Origin: Roseimaritima ulvae
Lineage (GTDB): Bacteria > Planctomycetota > Planctomycetia > Pirellulales > Pirellulaceae
DNA length: 64,000 bases
Direction of reading: 5' to 3'
Assembly (NCBI RefSeq): GCF_008065135.1
Contig: NZ_CP042914.1
Coordinates: forward strand, 8,103,404-8,167,403
The notes under the pieces were generated by a model that was not told where the DNA came from, made no database searches, and saw only the letters and a list, made by a program, of their open reading frames with translations. The position numbers and the translations under genes were made by a program. Of the stretch, positions 8,004 through 16,460 are shown in pieces; position 1 is the stretch's first letter, and every line of letters starts with the position of its first letter.

Positions 8004-10073
8004 CTATTCCGCTTGCGACAACGCCTCCGCTGCGATCGGCTGTTGTTTTTCGTCCCCCTCCGCCCAGGTTAACTGCAGCGACGCATCCGTATCAACTTTC
8101 AAACACGTCAAGCGAATCGGATGTTTGCCTTGTTGCAAACGGATCGTGCCGGTGATTTTGGTTCCCGGTTGATACTCCGCATCGGCATCGATCACCGTAG
8201 CGTCATGCAACCGCAACACGGCTCCGCGGCTGGTCGACAGCGCAAACGTGTACTCGCCGTCGGCGGGCACTTCGATCCATCCGCTCCACTCGATCGCCCC
8301 GCCCTCGCCCACCGCGACGTCTTGAAGCGAGAACGAATCGCTCGAACCGATTTCGGTCGGTGTCTGTCCCAACAGGTTCGGCACGTACGAAAACTTGCCG
8401 ACTCGCGTCCGCCAATGCAAACCGGAACGCAAGGCCGGCAGGTCCGCGGCAGGAATCGCTGGCACCAGAGCGTCATCGTAGGGCCGTGGCGCCGAAGCGT
8501 TGGGCCGTCGCAGCTGCAACACACGGGCTTTCATCTTGGCTTGCAGGGCCCGGAAGCGGTCCGAGGTGCCGGCCAAGTTGGTGCGTTCCTGCGGGTCTTG
8601 CTTCAAGTTGTAAATCTCAAAGGGATCGTCCGCCGATTGCGTATCGACACGAATCCCCTTAAATCCATCGACGTGCACGACCTGCATCTGTCCGCGTTTT
8701 TGCTTGCGATGCCGGGGGCCAAAGTCCTGGTAATCTCGGGTGCGTCCGTTTTGAAAGTATTCGACATAGATCGTGCTGGGCGTCTGTTTGCGGTTGCGGG
8801 TCAGCGTCGGCACCAGCGACACACCATCGCTGCGAGCCGGCGGCAACGCGCCGGCCAGTTCCGCAAACGTGGGCAGCCAGTCGTGGAACTGCGAAGGCGT
8901 TTGATCGATCCGCTGCGGTTCGATATGTCCCGGCCACCAGGCCAGCGTGGGAACGCGGATGCCGCCTTCCCAACAATCACGTTTGGTGCCGTCGAAGCGA
9001 CCGTACGATTTGAACGCGGTCGGATCGTACTGTTTGCCTTTTAGGTAACTCTCATGATGCGGCCCGTTGTCGCTGGTAAACACCACCAAGGTGTTTTCGT
9101 CGATCTGCAAATCGCGCAGCGTCTGCAGCAGGTCACCGACGGCGTTGTCGATGCGGCGCACCATCGTGGCAAAGCGTTCGTCGACGTCTTTCCAACCTTT
9201 GCCGACGTAATCGGGGTGCCGAAAGGAATCGATTTCACCGACGGCGGTGTTGATCATCTTTCCTTTTTCACCCAACCACTGCACGCCGCCTTTTAAACCG
9301 CCGCCTTCGGGATAAGCCATCGTGGGCACTTGTAACGCGGCATGCGGCGTGTCGTAGGCCAGATACAGCAAGAACGGTTGCTCGGGATGCGACTGCCGAT
9401 GTTGCTCGATCCAATGTTTGCTGCGAGCGGTAAACAGGTCAGTGGTGTAACACTTTTGCAGATTGGCGGAGACCTCTTGGTCGTTGTGCCAGACTTCTTT
9501 AGGCGTCTGATGCGAAGGGCCATCGCCCAAGGGCCAGTGATCCGCCGGATAGTGCAGGTGGCCGTCGCGGTGACGAACGTAGCCATAGAATTCGTCGAAG
9601 CCACGTTTGGTGGGATAGCCAAGCCATTCGCTGGGGTTCGAACCATCGCCTTGCAGCCCGTATTTACCGATCAGCGCCGTGCGGTAGCCGGCGGCTTGCA
9701 GCACCGACCCCAGCGTGTGGTTATCTTCCAGCATCTTGTCGAACTGATTGTCGCGAACGACCGCGTGGCCTTGATGCACACCCGTCAACAGCGAACTACG
9801 GCTGGGCGCACACACCGGTGCGGGACAATAGTGGGCCCGCAGCTGCACGCCTTCGTTGGCCATTTTGTCCAGATGCGGTGTGCGATGATGCGGCAGATTT
9901 TGCAGCTGGTTCTGATAGAACACCCCAAGATCGCCCCAGCCCATATCGTCGACCAGGATAAAGATCACGTTGGGCGGGGTGTCGGCGGCGCGGGCCGTGG
10001 AGTTTAGGCAAAACAGACTGCTGAACAGGATCGCAGACAAGCAAATAGAAATAGGACGCTGCATGAGGGTCAT
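8004..10073 (-). CDS. Secreted sulfatase with C-terminal PA14-like domain
   Basis: The protein is ~689 residues from the ATG at 10073. The frame opens further up, but only this region gives a signal peptide (SICLSAILFSSLFCLNSTARAA). Alkaline-phosphatase-fold sulfatase features are plain: metal-binding VDDMGWGDLG (Asp42, Asp43) and the formylglycine signature CAPSRSSLLTG with Cys88 as the residue to be oxidised, then FTSDNGPH. After residue ~560 a separate domain reads SGWIEVPADGEYTFALSTSRG ... IRLTCLKV, resembling the carbohydrate-binding PA14 fold. The likely role is desulfation of an algal or other sulfated polysaccharide in the periplasm or outside; the substrate cannot be named. It lies just downstream of a second sulfatase in the same direction. 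Confidence 0.9.
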   Translation of the reverse strand: MTLMQRPISICLSAILFSSLFCLNSTARAADTPPNVIFILVDDMGWGDLGVFYQNQLQNLPHHRTPHLDKMANEGVQLRAHYCPAPVCAPSRSSLLTGVHQGHAVVRDNQFDKMLEDNHTLGSVLQAAGYRTALIGKYGLQGDGSNPSEWLGYPTKRGFDEFYGYVRHRDGHLHYPADHWPLGDGPSHQTPKEVWHNDQEVSANLQKCYTTDLFTARSKHWIEQHRQSHPEQPFLLYLAYDTPHAALQVPTMAYPEGGGLKGGVQWLGEKGKMINTAVGEIDSFRHPDYVGKGWKDVDERFATMVRRIDNAVGDLLQTLRDLQIDENTLVVFTSDNGPHHESYLKGKQYDPTAFKSYGRFDGTKRDCWEGGIRVPTLAWWPGHIEPQRIDQTPSQFHDWLPTFAELAGALPPARSDGVSLVPTLTRNRKQTPSTIYVEYFQNGRTRDYQDFGPRHRKQKRGQMQVVHVDGFKGIRVDTQSADDPFEIYNLKQDPQERTNLAGTSDRFRALQAKMKARVLQLRRPNASAPRPYDDALVPAIPAADLPALRSGLHWRTRVGKFSYVPNLLGQTPTEIGSSDSFSLQDVAVGEGGAIEWSGWIEVPADGEYTFALSTSRGAVLRLHDATVIDADAEYQPGTKITGTIRLQQGKHPIRLTCLKVDTDASLQLTWAEGDEKQQPIAAEALSQAE

Positions 10074-10137
10074 ATCGTCTTCAGAAGGGGAAAAGGACGC
10101 TTTTGTCTGGTAAGCAGCATAATTGCCACGGCGCAAC

Positions 10138-10280
10138 GTAGCTACCGTCGCTACCGTCAACACGTAGCTACCGTCGCCAGACGGTGGGCCCCCAGACCAA
10201 CCGCCCCGTCCCTCCCGTCACCATCACCGTTGCTGAGGACGCCAGCGCCGCAGCGTCCCACGCTCTGGCGAGCGTCACGG
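10138..10280. repeat. Family B inverted element between the two sulfatases
   Basis: Opposed arms ACGTAGCTACCGTCGCCAG (about 10162-10180) and the reverse-type CCACGCTCTGGCGAGCGTC (about 10258-10276) flank ~75 bp of unrelated sequence, with partial extra units at 10138-10158. It fills the gap between the two sulfatase genes and could reduce read-through. Confidence 0.65.
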
Positions 10281-10286
10281 TTTGGC

Positions 10287-11858
10287 TTACCGGCCGTCGC
10301 CGGTGTAAAGAATCGTGGCGCCTTGCGGTGCTTGGGGCCAAGGCGTGGTTCCCTCGGGCCAGGATTGGGGCTGAGTGGCCCGGATCCGGTCGACGATATC
10401 TTTTAACCACTGAGGGGCATCTGCATTTTCTTGCTGGCCATACACGTACGGCAGCGGCGGATCCATCAGCAGAGTCTTTTCGCCCATCGGCGGACGCAGC
10501 TTAGCGGCTGCGGCCAGCTTGTCCGTCAGCTGTTTGACGATCTGCGGATGTTTCGCCGCCACGTCGGTGGTCTCGCTGGGATCCTCCGCGATGTTGAACA
10601 GCATCTCACCCATCAATTTAAAGTCGCCCGATCGAATCGTGGGCAGCCGTACGCTGCCTTCGACTTCAAAGATGATCTCCGTGCGCGGGCTGGGCTGGCC
10701 ATCAAAAATCGTCGGCAGCATGTTGAAGCCATCGAGCGGAAGGGTTTGTTCCAGCGACGCACCGGCCAAGGTTGCAAAGGTGGGCAACAGATCGACCACG
10801 TGCATCATGCCGTCGTTGGTCGTGTCCGCTTTGATCTTGGGCGGATAACGCATCACGCAAGGCACGCGCACGCCGCCTTCGAAGGTGGTGTTCTTGGTGC
10901 CTCGATACGGCTTGTTCATCTCTTCAGTCAATCCGCCGTTGTCGTTGGCAAAGATCACCAGCGTGTTATCGGTGAAACCGTGTTGATCGACGGCGCCGAC
11001 AATGCGTCCCACCGCATCGTCCAAACATTTCAATGCCGCTTGACGCGCGGGGTATTGATCGGTGTAACGGGGCACTTCTTCAATCGGACCATGCACGGCG
11101 TTGAAGGGCACGTAGATAAAAAACGGCTTGTCGGGCTGGTCGCTGCGGTCGGACAGCAAGCGAACGACTTCGTTGGCGATCAGATCCGTGGTATAGCCCT
11201 GTTCGTACAGCGGTTGTTGATTGCGGTGCCAGTCGTAGACAGCGAACCGCGCCGGAGCGTTATGGGGAATCGTGTAGTGGTTGTAGTCGATGCCCCAGGC
11301 GTAGTGCCCGTATTGATGCTGGAACCCCTGCCCCATCGGCAAGTGTTCAGGCAACCATTCGCCGCAATGCCATTTGCCGGTGATGGCGGTGAAGTAGCCG
11401 ACCTCCGAAAGCGCCTCGGCGATCGTGCGTTCGGCGCTGTCGAGCGCATGGATGCGGCGTGTGGGTTCGCCGCGTTCGTTGTGCGCCAGGGTTAGATTCA
11501 ATTTGGCCAGGTAGCTGGGTTTGCCAAAATCTTCGCTCCGCCAATCCATCCAGTTGCGAAACGCATAGCGACCGCTCAGCAGGGCACCGCGGGTGGGGGC
11601 GCAGACCGAATGGGCGTAGAACTGGGTCAGCCGCACGCCCTGGCTGGCCAAAGAATCGATATGCGGCGTCAGTTCCGGGTTGCCGCCGTTAAAACCCGGC
11701 TCGGCCCACCCCATGTCATCCGACAGCATCAGGACGATATTGGGAGCCGTCGCCGCAGTGTCTTCGGCGAGTGATGATTTTGCGGGTACGATCACCGCAG
11801 AGGCGAGCAGTACGAGCAAAAGAAACGGAGAGGAGCAGCAGGCTGGCCGGCGACGCAT
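10287..11858 (-). CDS. Secreted sulfatase (arylsulfatase A-like)
   Basis: The protein is ~523 residues from the ATG at 11858, chosen because AGGAA lies 7 bases upstream; the longer frame to 11885 lacks one. The signal peptide is Leu/Ala-rich (LLLVLLASAVIVPAKSSLA). Core motifs are metal-binding SDDMGWAEPG and the formylglycine site CAPTRGALLSGR (Cys86), with Thr in place of the commoner Ser in CxPSR, then FANDNGG and the ITGKWHCGEW segment with conserved Lys/His. This length without an extra C-terminal domain is typical of family S1 sulfatases. It probably acts with the downstream PA14-sulfatase on the same polysaccharide; that link is inference from adjacency. Confidence 0.9.
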   Translation of the reverse strand: MRRRPACCSSPFLLLVLLASAVIVPAKSSLAEDTAATAPNIVLMLSDDMGWAEPGFNGGNPELTPHIDSLASQGVRLTQFYAHSVCAPTRGALLSGRYAFRNWMDWRSEDFGKPSYLAKLNLTLAHNERGEPTRRIHALDSAERTIAEALSEVGYFTAITGKWHCGEWLPEHLPMGQGFQHQYGHYAWGIDYNHYTIPHNAPARFAVYDWHRNQQPLYEQGYTTDLIANEVVRLLSDRSDQPDKPFFIYVPFNAVHGPIEEVPRYTDQYPARQAALKCLDDAVGRIVGAVDQHGFTDNTLVIFANDNGGLTEEMNKPYRGTKNTTFEGGVRVPCVMRYPPKIKADTTNDGMMHVVDLLPTFATLAGASLEQTLPLDGFNMLPTIFDGQPSPRTEIIFEVEGSVRLPTIRSGDFKLMGEMLFNIAEDPSETTDVAAKHPQIVKQLTDKLAAAAKLRPPMGEKTLLMDPPLPYVYGQQENADAPQWLKDIVDRIRATQPQSWPEGTTPWPQAPQGATILYTGDGR

Positions 11859-11904
11859 ATGGGATTCCTGGAAGAGTAGAAACAAGGGAACTAACAGTAT
11901 AACC

Positions 11905-12006
11905 CGTAGCTACCGTCGCCAGACGGTGGATCGGTCGCGGTCACCACGCTCTGGCGAGCGTAGCTACGGGCGGACCTTTCCAAACTCTGGCGAGTTCGGC
12001 TACGGG
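11905..12006. repeat. Family B palindrome plus half-element; supplies a stop codon
   Basis: Arms CCCGTAGCTACCGTCGCCAG (from 11905) and CTCTGGCGAGCGTAGCTACG (to ~11968) form a long hairpin. A second half-unit (CCAAACTCTGGCGAGTTCGG) runs from 11979 to ~11998. The TAG stop of the DUF2071 gene (12000-12002) is the GTAG end of this repeat, so the C-terminus of that protein may have been reset by repeat insertion. Confidence 0.7.
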
Positions 12007-12749
12007 GCGGCTGCCAGACGCTGGGGCAACCAGTTAACGACATCGATGCGTTTTGAATAGTGCAGCAACGGTTCGCCCGACAGCTCGAATCCCAGCGGGG
12101 CGGTCATGCTGTTTTGCTCGATTTCGCAGGCGGCTTTCTGCAGCGGCCATGGTTGGTGATGAACTTCGGTACGCGCCACCCGGCCCTTGCCGTCCGCCGC
12201 ATACAAACAATACCGCTCGGTCAGCCAAGCGTCCAAACTGCCGGTCGAGGCCAAAAACACGTCGGACACCGGACGATAGGCGGCGAAGAATCGCGTCGCC
12301 ACGGCAGCTTTGCGGCGTTCACTGCGAAAGGCCATCGTTTGCCCTTCCGTATTCGCTGCCATGCGGGCATCAAAATAAGGCAGATGAAACGCCCAGCGCG
12401 CCAAGCGAACGGCCAGCGGGCTGGTGGCGTCGAGGCTAAAAAACCACACGCCCGGCCGTCCCTGATGCGTCACGTACGTCCGCACGTTGATTTCTGGAAA
12501 CGCCGCGATGGCGGGCACCACGGGCAGAAGACGCGGCCGGATCCGCAGCTCAAACGGCACGATGCCAATCCATGCCTCACCCTCAAAAGTGTCGATCTCC
12601 AACACGTCGGGGATTTCAGAGCGCAGCAACTCCAGCGGCACCGGCCAATGCGCGAACAGCAAATTGCTCCACCGCTGAGCCATCGTCCACGGGCTGCTGG
12701 GGATCGGCCAGGGCCGATGGTCGGTGTGTTGTAAAGCTGGATGCGGCAT
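12000..12749 (-). CDS. DUF2071 (YqjF-like) protein
   Basis: About 249 residues from the ATG at 12749; a GTG at 12794 is possible but has no good ribosome site. Family signs are QRWSNLLFAHWPVPLELL at the N-terminus, then DTFEGEAWIGIVPFELR, EINVRTYV and GVWFFSLDATSPLAV, matching the acetoacetate-decarboxylase-like fold of DUF2071/YqjF. The biochemical role is not established for the family. The gene is monocistronic between repeat-rich gaps, and its stop codon lies within a family B repeat, so the last few residues (RLAAAP) may be acquired. Confidence 0.8.
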   Translation of the reverse strand: MPHPALQHTDHRPWPIPSSPWTMAQRWSNLLFAHWPVPLELLRSEIPDVLEIDTFEGEAWIGIVPFELRIRPRLLPVVPAIAAFPEINVRTYVTHQGRPGVWFFSLDATSPLAVRLARWAFHLPYFDARMAANTEGQTMAFRSERRKAAVATRFFAAYRPVSDVFLASTGSLDAWLTERYCLYAADGKGRVARTEVHHQPWPLQKAACEIEQNSMTAPLGFELSGEPLLHYSKRIDVVNWLPQRLAAAP

Positions 12750-12831
12750 CGCGGGGCGCGTCTCGTGGAGCGGAAGTGTGCGGTTGTCTTGCACAGCTTA
12801 ACCGTCATCCAGCGCAGCGAGGCAACACAAA

Positions 12832-12950
12832 CGTAGCTACCGCGCTGGAGTCCAGGCTTTTGCCGCCACGAGCGCATCTCCGGGAGCGCCTAAAGGCTGG
12901 ACTCCAACGCCCATGCGCGAAGCGTCCAAAGTCTGGCGACTTCGGCTACG
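12832..12950. repeat. Composite element: family B ends around an inner palindrome (family F)
   Basis: Outer ends read ACGTAGCTACCG and GGCGACTTCGGCTACGA (family B type). Inside, CTGGAGTCCAGGCTTTT (12845) is mirrored by AAAGGCTGGACTCCA (12892-12906), forming a separate ~60-bp hairpin. One element seems nested in the other. It lies downstream of the inositol-phosphatase gene. Confidence 0.6.
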
Positions 12951-12964
12951 AGTATGTACGTACG

Positions 12965-13771
12965 TTAATAACTCGCGTGTCGCTGCGTGATCTCGACGAG
13001 GGCCTCGTGCAGGTGGCCGTTGGAAGCGACCAAGCTGGTCTTGGCCATCGGCAGCGGGTCGCCGGTCGCCGTGGTCACTCGCCCACCGGCTTCTTCGACG
13101 AACAAGCGGCCGGCGGCAAAGTCCCAGGGAGATAACTGGTATTCGAAAAAGCCACCGAAATTCCCCGCTCCCACCTGGCACAGGTCCAGCGACGCGGTGC
13201 CAAAGCGGCGGATGCCATGGATCTGGGTTTCGAACAGATCATTAACCGCCGCCAGAGTACTGCGCATCATCGCGCCGCGGTCGTAATAAAACCCGCAGCC
13301 GATCAAGACTTCCGACAACTGCTGCGCGGCGGAGACCTGCACGCGATTTCCATTATGGATCGCCCCGCCGCCCGCGATGGCCGTGTACCAATCGTTGCGA
13401 GCCGGATTGTAGACCACGCCCACGGCGGGTTTGCCGTGGCGGTAGTAAGCGATCGAAACGGCGAAATGGGGCAGCCGATGCGCGAAGTTGTTGGTGCCGT
13501 CCAGCGGATCGATGACCCATAGATGTTCGGCATCGGCAGCGCCGTCGAGCGTTTCTTCTCCCAACAATTCGTAGCCCGGCGTGGCTTTGCGAAGCACTTC
13601 GGCGATCCGTTGCTCGGCGTGCAAGTCGGCGTCCGAAACCAAGTCGTAGCTCACCCCGCCGCTGGCCTCCTTGTTGCGGATCTCCACCCCCTCGGCCAGG
13701 TAGCGGACCAGAATTTCACCCGCTTCCACAGCGGCCTGACGCGCGACGTCCAAATGAGCGTCCAAATCCAC
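12965..13771 (-). CDS. Inositol monophosphatase family protein
   Basis: 268 residues, the usual size for the family. It begins at GTG (13771) with a GGAG about 9 bases before it. Metal/substrate motifs are intact: motif A WVIDPLDGTNNFAH (Asp-Pro-Leu-Asp-Gly-Thr) and motif B SPWDFAAGRLFVEEAGG, plus the LLGEET glutamate between. The reaction is Mg-dependent hydrolysis of a sugar or inositol phosphate (inositol-1-P, histidinol-P, PAP or fructose-bisphosphate are all known in the superfamily); sequence alone does not choose among them. It is cytoplasmic, with the aldo/keto reductase just upstream on the same strand. Confidence 0.9.
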   Translation of the reverse strand: MDLDAHLDVARQAAVEAGEILVRYLAEGVEIRNKEASGGVSYDLVSDADLHAEQRIAEVLRKATPGYELLGEETLDGAADAEHLWVIDPLDGTNNFAHRLPHFAVSIAYYRHGKPAVGVVYNPARNDWYTAIAGGGAIHNGNRVQVSAAQQLSEVLIGCGFYYDRGAMMRSTLAAVNDLFETQIHGIRRFGTASLDLCQVGAGNFGGFFEYQLSPWDFAAGRLFVEEAGGRVTTATGDPLPMAKTSLVASNGHLHEALVEITQRHASY

Positions 13772-13837
13772 AGCAACCGTCTCCCCGCTAGTTGGTAATT
13801 GGCGGTTTCAAACTTAAAACTAGATACTAAAAACTTC

Positions 13838-14869
13838 CTACTTGCCGCTGTACCAGACGCCGCGATGCCAATCGTGGCGCCGGAGCACGTGCAGCAGGGC
13901 TTCGGGCAAGTCCGGTAGGGCCGCGGCGGCGACGTTTTGTTCGACTTGTTGCGTGTTCCGCATGCCCACGATAACCGTGCTGACCTGCGGCGGCGAGAGT
14001 GCGAATTTAATCGCCACGTCGGCCAGCGAATAGCGTTCCGTCAAACCGAATTTGGCGACGTCCTGCCGGATCGCATCGACGCGGCGAGCGGTTCGAGCCA
14101 TCCGGTCACCGGCGAAATATTGGCTGCGAAAGTCGTCGTCGGGAAACACGTGGTCCGCGGCGTATTTACCCGTCAGCGCGCCTTCGTCCAAGGCCACGCG
14201 AACGATCACACCGGTGCCCGTTTCCTCCGCGGCGGCGAACAGTTGAGCGGCGGGCTGTTGGTGGAACAAGTTAAACACCACCTGCACCACGTCGACCAGA
14301 CCGTTTTGCATCAGCGGGATCACACAGTTCTGATCCTGCTCCGGCGTGCTGATCCCGACCAGCCCCAGCTTGCCTTCTTCTTTCATCCGCCGCAGCACCA
14401 ACAGCGGCTGGGGATCCTCGTTCCAGGCTCGCGTCCAGGTGTGCAACTGCAGCAAGCCCAGTCGTTCGACGCCCAGATTGGTCAGTCGTTGCTGCACGTT
14501 ATCGCGGAGGTACGCGGCGCTGTAGCGATCTTGCCAGCGGCAATAGGGCGAAGGCGGCCAGGGACCGGGCGCGGGCGGCGTTTTCGTAGCCACCAGCACG
14601 TCGTTTGCAGCAGAGCGTTCGGCCAACACCCCGGCGATCACCCGTTCGCTGCGTCCCTCGCCATAGCCGGCCGCGGTGTCCACCATCGTCACCCCGGCGT
14701 CCAGGGCCGCATGCAACGCGACCACCGAGTCCTCGTCGGTCTGCCGGCCCCACTGCCCGCCCAGCGGCCAGCCGCCGAAGCCGATTTCGGAGACGGCCAG
14801 CGAATGATCGCCAAGCGGACGTTGTTTAATCACGATTGCCTGTTCGTTATGTGGTTCGCAAATTCCCAT
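13838..14869 (-). CDS. Aldo/keto reductase family oxidoreductase
   Basis: The core begins at IKQRPLGDHSLAVSEIGFGGW and shows the TIM-barrel catalytic Asp/Tyr region (MVDTAAGYGEGRSERVI), the Lys block (DVLVATKT) and the late segment SLADVAIKFALSPPQVSTVIVG. The open frame extends to 14962, but its first 31 codons lie in a palindromic repeat. The ATG at 14869 sits on the repeat edge and a GTG at 14833 (VIKQRPLG) is a serious alternative, so the start is uncertain. Members are NADPH-dependent carbonyl reductases; this subgroup often includes sugar or galactose dehydrogenase-like enzymes. Substrate unknown. Confidence 0.85.
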   Translation of the reverse strand: MGICEPHNEQAIVIKQRPLGDHSLAVSEIGFGGWPLGGQWGRQTDEDSVVALHAALDAGVTMVDTAAGYGEGRSERVIAGVLAERSAANDVLVATKTPPAPGPWPPSPYCRWQDRYSAAYLRDNVQQRLTNLGVERLGLLQLHTWTRAWNEDPQPLLVLRRMKEEGKLGLVGISTPEQDQNCVIPLMQNGLVDVVQVVFNLFHQQPAAQLFAAAEETGTGVIVRVALDEGALTGKYAADHVFPDDDFRSQYFAGDRMARTARRVDAIRQDVAKFGLTERYSLADVAIKFALSPPQVSTVIVGMRNTQQVEQNVAAAALPDLPEALLHVLRRHDWHRGVWYSGK

Positions 14870-14950
14870 CAGCCGCAGGACGCTAGCCCACGGTTTCCGC
14901 CCCGGACGATGCGCGCGCCAACCGGTCGCTAGCGCGATGCGGCTGATGGC
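14868..14950. repeat. Family G palindrome (CCATCAGCCGCA / TGCGGCTGATGG)
   Basis: Ends CCATCAGCCGCA (from 14867) and TGCGGCTGATGG (to 14950), with GCTAGC-type inner units on both sides. A related half (GCTAGCGCACTGCGGCTGATG) occurs at 40681-40701. It overlaps the 5' extension of the aldo/keto reductase frame, arguing that this extension is not translated. Confidence 0.65.
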
Positions 14951-15153
14951 CACGCGCGACATCGTGTGGAATGTGAAGTTTTGCCGATTGAGCAGGCAAA
15001 GCGAAGGGGACTGTTTGAAATTGCACTCTTTCCAGCCCGCCCGCCCTGTTGGCCTTAATCTTCTGGGTATGGGTTACCGATCTTTCACAACAATGCTGCT
15101 ATCATCGAGCGATACCGAAACCAATCGGTTGGACGCCAAGGAGGGTCTTGCCA

Positions 15154-16119
15154 GTGGCTTTGTTCTCACCGACACCTGTGTTGTCAATCGTTGTTCCCCA
15201 TCTGGGGAATGATCCATCATTTGAATCCAGTTTGGTTTCCGTTCTGGAAAACCGACCTCGCCGCTGCGAAGTGTTGGTTTGCCACGATGGCAGCTATACC
15301 GATCCCTTTGACTTGGGAGACGAGGTGCAATTCGTCACCGCTCAGGGCAACGATCTGCCCCGCCTGGTGAGCACCGCGGCCCACGCCGCTCAGGGGCGGT
15401 TGCTGCACGTCCTCTGCGACGGGCAGCAAGCCACCGAGGGCTGGACCGATTCCGCCATCGATTGTTTCGAAGACGCCACGGTCGGCAGCCTCGCGCCGTC
15501 GATCGCCGACGCCGACGGCAAACGCACCCGAGCGATCGGCTGGACGCAATCGGCCAGCTGTCTGTGTGCCCCGGTCGCGGCGGGCAAACGATCGGCCAAT
15601 CGTCGCGATCGCGCGGCCGTCCAAGGCGCTTACTTGACCGCCTCGTTCTGGCGAACCGACGTGGTCCGCAGCCTCGACGCGGTGCCCACGGCCGGCAATC
15701 CACTGGTGGCCGCGGTGGCTTGGGCCGCCGCGACCCGCTCGGCCGGCTTGCGCTGCCACAGCGACCTCGATTCGCGGGTCATCGCCGGCGAAGCCTTTGC
15801 CAGCAGCACCGACCTGGATGCCGTTACCGCGCGGCATTTGCAGTCGATCGCCGTCGCCACCGGAGAGCAATCGGCCTGGCAGGGTGGCGTGATGGGGCTG
15901 CTGACCAACCTGCACCGCGTGGGCGAATGGGGCTCCGCATGGGGCCGCCTGTCCGCCGCCTGGGCCGACGCCGCCTTTCAGCGAAAGCTGCGTTCGGAAC
16001 TGCCTCATGCTGCAGCTGCTGCACGGATGGCCAGCGAATCCGCCGCTCGCCCGGCCACGCTGAAAATGCCAGCCCGCCCGACGGTCACCAGCCAGGTGCC
16101 GCTGCGACGAGCCGCCTAA
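15154..16119 (+). CDS. Glycosyltransferase family 2-like protein
   Basis: The protein is ~321 residues starting at GTG (15154), 8 bases after a strong AAGGAGGG (15138-15145). The open frame continues to 15049, but the upstream part has no such site. The N-terminus TPVLSIVVPHLGND...SVLEN, then CEVLVCHDGSYTDPFDLG, is the first half of a GT-A fold (LSIVVP and a nucleotide-binding 'HDGS' in place of 'DDGS'). LLHVLCDGQQATEGW stands where the DxD loop would be. The metal-binding DxD is not obvious, so activity is doubtful. The Ala-rich C-terminus is unassigned. It stands alone and is followed by repeats. Confidence 0.6.
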   Translation: MALFSPTPVLSIVVPHLGNDPSFESSLVSVLENRPRRCEVLVCHDGSYTDPFDLGDEVQFVTAQGNDLPRLVSTAAHAAQGRLLHVLCDGQQATEGWTDSAIDCFEDATVGSLAPSIADADGKRTRAIGWTQSASCLCAPVAAGKRSANRRDRAAVQGAYLTASFWRTDVVRSLDAVPTAGNPLVAAVAWAAATRSAGLRCHSDLDSRVIAGEAFASSTDLDAVTARHLQSIAVATGEQSAWQGGVMGLLTNLHRVGEWGSAWGRLSAAWADAAFQRKLRSELPHAAAAARMASESAARPATLKMPARPTVTSQVPLRRAA

Positions 16120-16460
16120 AGCCGGCCGCGACGCTCGCTAGAGCCGCCCAAAGCCCCCTAAAGCCCGTAGCTACGCTCGCCAGAGCGTGGGCGGACCGCC
16201 TGACTTTATAGGATTTCACCCTTCCGAGGGGCGTGAGATGTATTATGGACGGGTTTACTTCACTCTCCCTCTGGGAGAGTCGAGCGTCAGCGAGGAGAGG
16301 GCGAATTGCGGCCGCCGCTGCGAAACCCATGCGGCCAAAAACAATTCCGGGGTATTAGCAAAACTTCGTATTGTCGGCGGGGTTAGAATAAGATGGTGGG
16401 CGGTCAGCAGCGTCCCGCCCCTCCACCTCTCCCCTTCCCCCACCTCATCAAGGCTGTCTC
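16120..16460. repeat. Intergenic repeats (family B unit and family C half-element), no gene
   Basis: This 341-bp gap has a family B unit at 16165-16193 (CGTAGCTACGCTCGCCAGAG) and the left part of a family C element at about 16199-16302 (CTGACTTTATAGGATTTCACC, later CTCCCTCTGGGAGAGTCGAG). No reading frame with coding character was seen. The promoter of the following export operon should lie in 16310-16450; I cannot name its boxes. Confidence 0.65.

Noticed and set aside
10431-11495. A 354-codon plus-strand frame opposite the second sulfatase
   Set aside because: Antisense of a gene with intact catalytic motifs; composition is not protein-like.
14870-14962. N-terminal extension of the aldo/keto reductase
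   Set aside because: The extra codons lie in a palindromic repeat of family G and do not look like the family's N-terminus.
16199-16302. Possible CRISPR-like or tandem array in repeat-rich gaps
   Set aside because: Units are inverted and unequally spaced, with no regular spacers and no cas genes in the window.
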